Shown: positions 62,106 through 64,000 of the stretch, piece by piece
Layout of the letters: each line of letters opens with the position of its first letter
Position numbering within the stretch: the stretch's first letter is position 1
Source of the DNA: Cyanocohniella sp. LLY
GTDB taxonomy: Bacteria > Cyanobacteriota > Cyanobacteriia > Cyanobacteriales > Nostocaceae
Direction of reading: 5' to 3'
Length of the DNA: 64,000 nt
Assembly: GCA_022241785.1 (NCBI GenBank)
Contig: JAKOMP010000015.1
Coordinates: 1 to 64,000, forward strand
Translations under genes and position numbers: made by a program
Notes under the pieces: model-generated
Seen by the model: only the letters and a program-made list of their open reading frames with translations
Told to the model about the DNA's origin: nothing
Databases searched by the model: none

Positions 62106-63881
62106 TTAATGAATTCCAGACTGTACGCGCCACAGACTGGCATAAATACCATCCCGTGCGAGTAACTCCTCGTGTTTACCCTGCTCGACAATTTGACCAC
62201 GATCCATCACATATATGCAATGACTGTGGCGAATTGTGGAAAGACGATGAGCGATCGCTATAGTTGTGCGATTTTGGGTAATCATCGCCAGTGACTTTTG
62301 GATAGCTGCTTCCGTTTCATTATCTACCGCAGAGGTCGCCTCATCTAAAATCAAAATTGGTGGGTCTTTGAGAATAGCACGGGCGATCGCAATCCTTTGT
62401 CTTTGTCCACCAGAAAGTTTCTGACCTCTTTCACCAACGATAGTATCGTACTGGAGCGGTAGTTGCTCGATAAATTCATCAGCCTGGGCTAATTTGGCAG
62501 CGTGGATAATTTCTTCATGACTTGCATCAAAACTGCCATAAGCAATATTTTCCGCCACTGTACCGTGAAATAAAAACACATCCTGACTCACCCAACCGAT
62601 ACAGCGCCGCAGTTCTAAGAGTTGCAATTCCCGAATATCAATACCATCAACCAGAATTTGTCCGCCTTGGACTTCGTAAAAGCGCAGCAGTAATTTGACT
62701 AGGGTACTTTTACCAGAACCAGTTGCACCAACAATGCCAATATTTGCCCCAGGGGGAATATGCAATGATAAATCTTGCAGTACATTGGTGCGTCCGTTGT
62801 ATGCAAAGTTGATATTGTCAAAATGCACCTCACCGCGTACTTTTGGTAAAGTACGGTTTCCTATGGGAATAGCAATGGGAGTATCCAACAATCCCATAAC
62901 TCGATTAATGGAAGCGATCGCCCGTTGATACTGATCCATGATGTTACTCAAACTGGCAAACGGCCAGAGTAATTGCTGGACAATGAACACCATGAAACCG
63001 TAAGTTCCCACAGTTAACTGATTATTCGCCACTGCAACCCCACCAAAAAACAATGTGGCGATGAAACCGATTACAACCACTAATCGAATTGCTGGATAAA
63101 AAGCAGCACTAAGTGCGATCGCTCTAGAGTTACTGCGGCGATAGGCTTCACTTTCAGATGAGACACGTTCTCTTTCGTAGGTTTCAGCAGTAAAGCTTTT
63201 AATTGTGGCAATCCCTGAGAGGTTATTAGCTAAACGACTATTAATAAATCCAGCTTGATCACGCACATCTGCATAACGGGGTGCGAGTCGTTTTTGAAAT
63301 GCTAAAGAACCCCAGAATATGAAGGGTGTGGGTAGGATTGCCAACCAAGCTACATTGGGGGCAATGAGAATAAATGAACCGCCTACAGCTAAAATAGTGG
63401 TAATAAATTGCAGAATACTAGCTGCACCAGAATCAAGAAATCTTTCTAATTGATTGATATCATCATTTAATATTGACAAAAGTGTGCCTGTAGAGCGTTC
63501 TTCAAAGTAGCTCAGTTCTAGTTCTTGTAGATGACTATAAGCATCAAGACGTAGCTCATGCTGCATAGTTTGGGCAAGGTTGCGCCACAAGCGATCATAA
63601 ATAAATTCAGACAGTGATTCTAAAGTCCAAATTAGTAAAGTTAATAATGATAGTATTGCCAGTTGTCCAATGATGTTAGTAATCCCAAATTTGGCAATGA
63701 TAGAGTTCTCTTTTTCCACCACGATATCTACTGCCACACCTATTAAATACGATGGTGCCAGGTCGAAGATTTTATTGAGGATGGTAAAGATTATAGCAGT
63801 CCATACTTGAGGGCGGTAGTTTTTGGCGTAGTGTAACAACCGTAGGAGGGGATGCTGTTTGGTTAATGGTAAAGAGGTCAT
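62106..63881 (-). CDS. ABC exporter, fused membrane and ATPase domains (copy 2)
   Basis: 591 residues, same layout as the exporter at 54831-56621: six-helix domain (about 1-325), Walker A GATGSGKST, VSQDVFLFHGTVAENIAYG, LSGGQRQRIAIARA, ILILDEATSAVD and AIAHRLST. Long stretches of both halves match copy 1 closely, so the two are paralogs that may form a heterodimer or handle related substrates. 27 bp after the preceding gene (63909-64000), so in an operon with it. ATG at 63881. Confidence 0.85.
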   Translation of the reverse strand: MTSLPLTKQHPLLRLLHYAKNYRPQVWTAIIFTILNKIFDLAPSYLIGVAVDIVVEKENSIIAKFGITNIIGQLAILSLLTLLIWTLESLSEFIYDRLWRNLAQTMQHELRLDAYSHLQELELSYFEERSTGTLLSILNDDINQLERFLDSGAASILQFITTILAVGGSFILIAPNVAWLAILPTPFIFWGSLAFQKRLAPRYADVRDQAGFINSRLANNLSGIATIKSFTAETYERERVSSESEAYRRSNSRAIALSAAFYPAIRLVVVIGFIATLFFGGVAVANNQLTVGTYGFMVFIVQQLLWPFASLSNIMDQYQRAIASINRVMGLLDTPIAIPIGNRTLPKVRGEVHFDNINFAYNGRTNVLQDLSLHIPPGANIGIVGATGSGKSTLVKLLLRFYEVQGGQILVDGIDIRELQLLELRRCIGWVSQDVFLFHGTVAENIAYGSFDASHEEIIHAAKLAQADEFIEQLPLQYDTIVGERGQKLSGGQRQRIAIARAILKDPPILILDEATSAVDNETEAAIQKSLAMITQNRTTIAIAHRLSTIRHSHCIYVMDRGQIVEQGKHEELLARDGIYASLWRVQSGIH

Positions 63882-63908
63882 GGTAAATGCTGAATTTAGA
63901 GAAAATAA

Positions 63909-64000
63909 TTAATCAGAATTACCTGGGGTTTCATTAATTAATACAGGGGGTATTTGGGTGAAAATAGCAGACTGTAATATTTCAGGAAGCTGTTTCCAAA
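63909..64000 (-). CDS. C-terminal end of an unidentified gene (runs off window)
   Basis: On the minus strand the last 29 codons before a TAA at 63909-63911 read WKQLPEILQSAIFTQIPPVL and INETPGNSD. Good codon use and the 27-bp distance to the ABC exporter start support a real upstream gene of the same operon. Too short to name. Confidence 0.5.
   Translation of the reverse strand, partial: WKQLPEILQSAIFTQIPPVLINETPGNSD

Overview
The window looks like chromosome of a filamentous, heterocyst-forming cyanobacterium (Nostocales: Nostoc/Anabaena/Calothrix type). The evidence is many GCGATCGC (HIP1) octamers, a clear PatA heterocyst-pattern protein, the carotenoid enzymes CrtO and CrtD, a GH100 neutral invertase, an AMIN-domain TonB receptor, heptanucleotide tandem repeats (GGGAGTA, CTAGCCT, GGCAGGG) and many palindromic interspersed repeats. 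I found no rRNA, tRNA or CRISPR array.

Layout. 1-688: start of an ISL3-like transposase at the left edge, a repeat insertion and a HEAT-repeat gene relic. 689-9516 (all minus): a heavy-metal (probably copper) operon read as DUF305/CopM-like lipoprotein, periplasmic adaptor, CusA/CzcA-type RND pump, His-bearing lipoprotein, Uma2 protein, OmpR-type regulator, sensor kinase. A MerR-type dyad and an OmpR-type direct repeat lie in the divergent promoter shared with a lipoprotein HtrA protease (9775-10896). 10897-12624: repeats and a possible site-2-protease relic. 12625-16016: holin-like protein, lipoprotein Mn/Fe-SOD followed 13 bp later by a NOX/ferric-reductase flavocytochrome, and a DUF2459 protein. 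16279-17699: a membrane protein whose natural N-terminus is cut off by a frame break at an A9 run. 19055-22623: a second CopRS/RppAB-like pair and MgtE. 23035-30351: outer-membrane barrel, OB-fold protein, amino-acid permease, lipoprotein methyltransferase, SDR, PLD/cardiolipin-synthase-like enzyme and neutral invertase. 30482-34695: exported metallophosphatase with a PEP-CTERM-like tail, a Fur regulator, an orphan sugar-ABC permease and two small proteins. 35104-41187: carotenoid genes crtO and crtD with a DUF2993 gene and other conserved genes. 42597-48380: M16 protease, fructosamine-kinase-like protein, 2OG-Fe(II) oxygenase, TatC, RluD-type synthase and a second Uma2. 49493-54394: patA after a 1.1-kb leader, a CbiG-CobJ fusion, and DacB. 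54831-64000 (mostly minus): an iron/siderophore locus with an AraC regulator, TonB receptor and FecB-type binding lipoprotein between two paralogous ABC exporters, plus the tail of a further gene.

How the genes work together. The metal operon is self-contained: periplasmic binding (DUF305, lipoprotein), export (RND plus adaptor) and sensing (two-component pair), with a protease for periplasmic damage on the other side of the promoter. The SOD plus flavocytochrome pair suggests a membrane superoxide/peroxide or iron-reduction module. The right-hand locus combines siderophore uptake, an AraC regulator with a matching 17-bp direct repeat in front of the receptor gene, and likely export. Several repeat families, some MITE-like with perfect terminal inverted repeats, occupy most of the larger gaps, and one copy carries a nested insertion.
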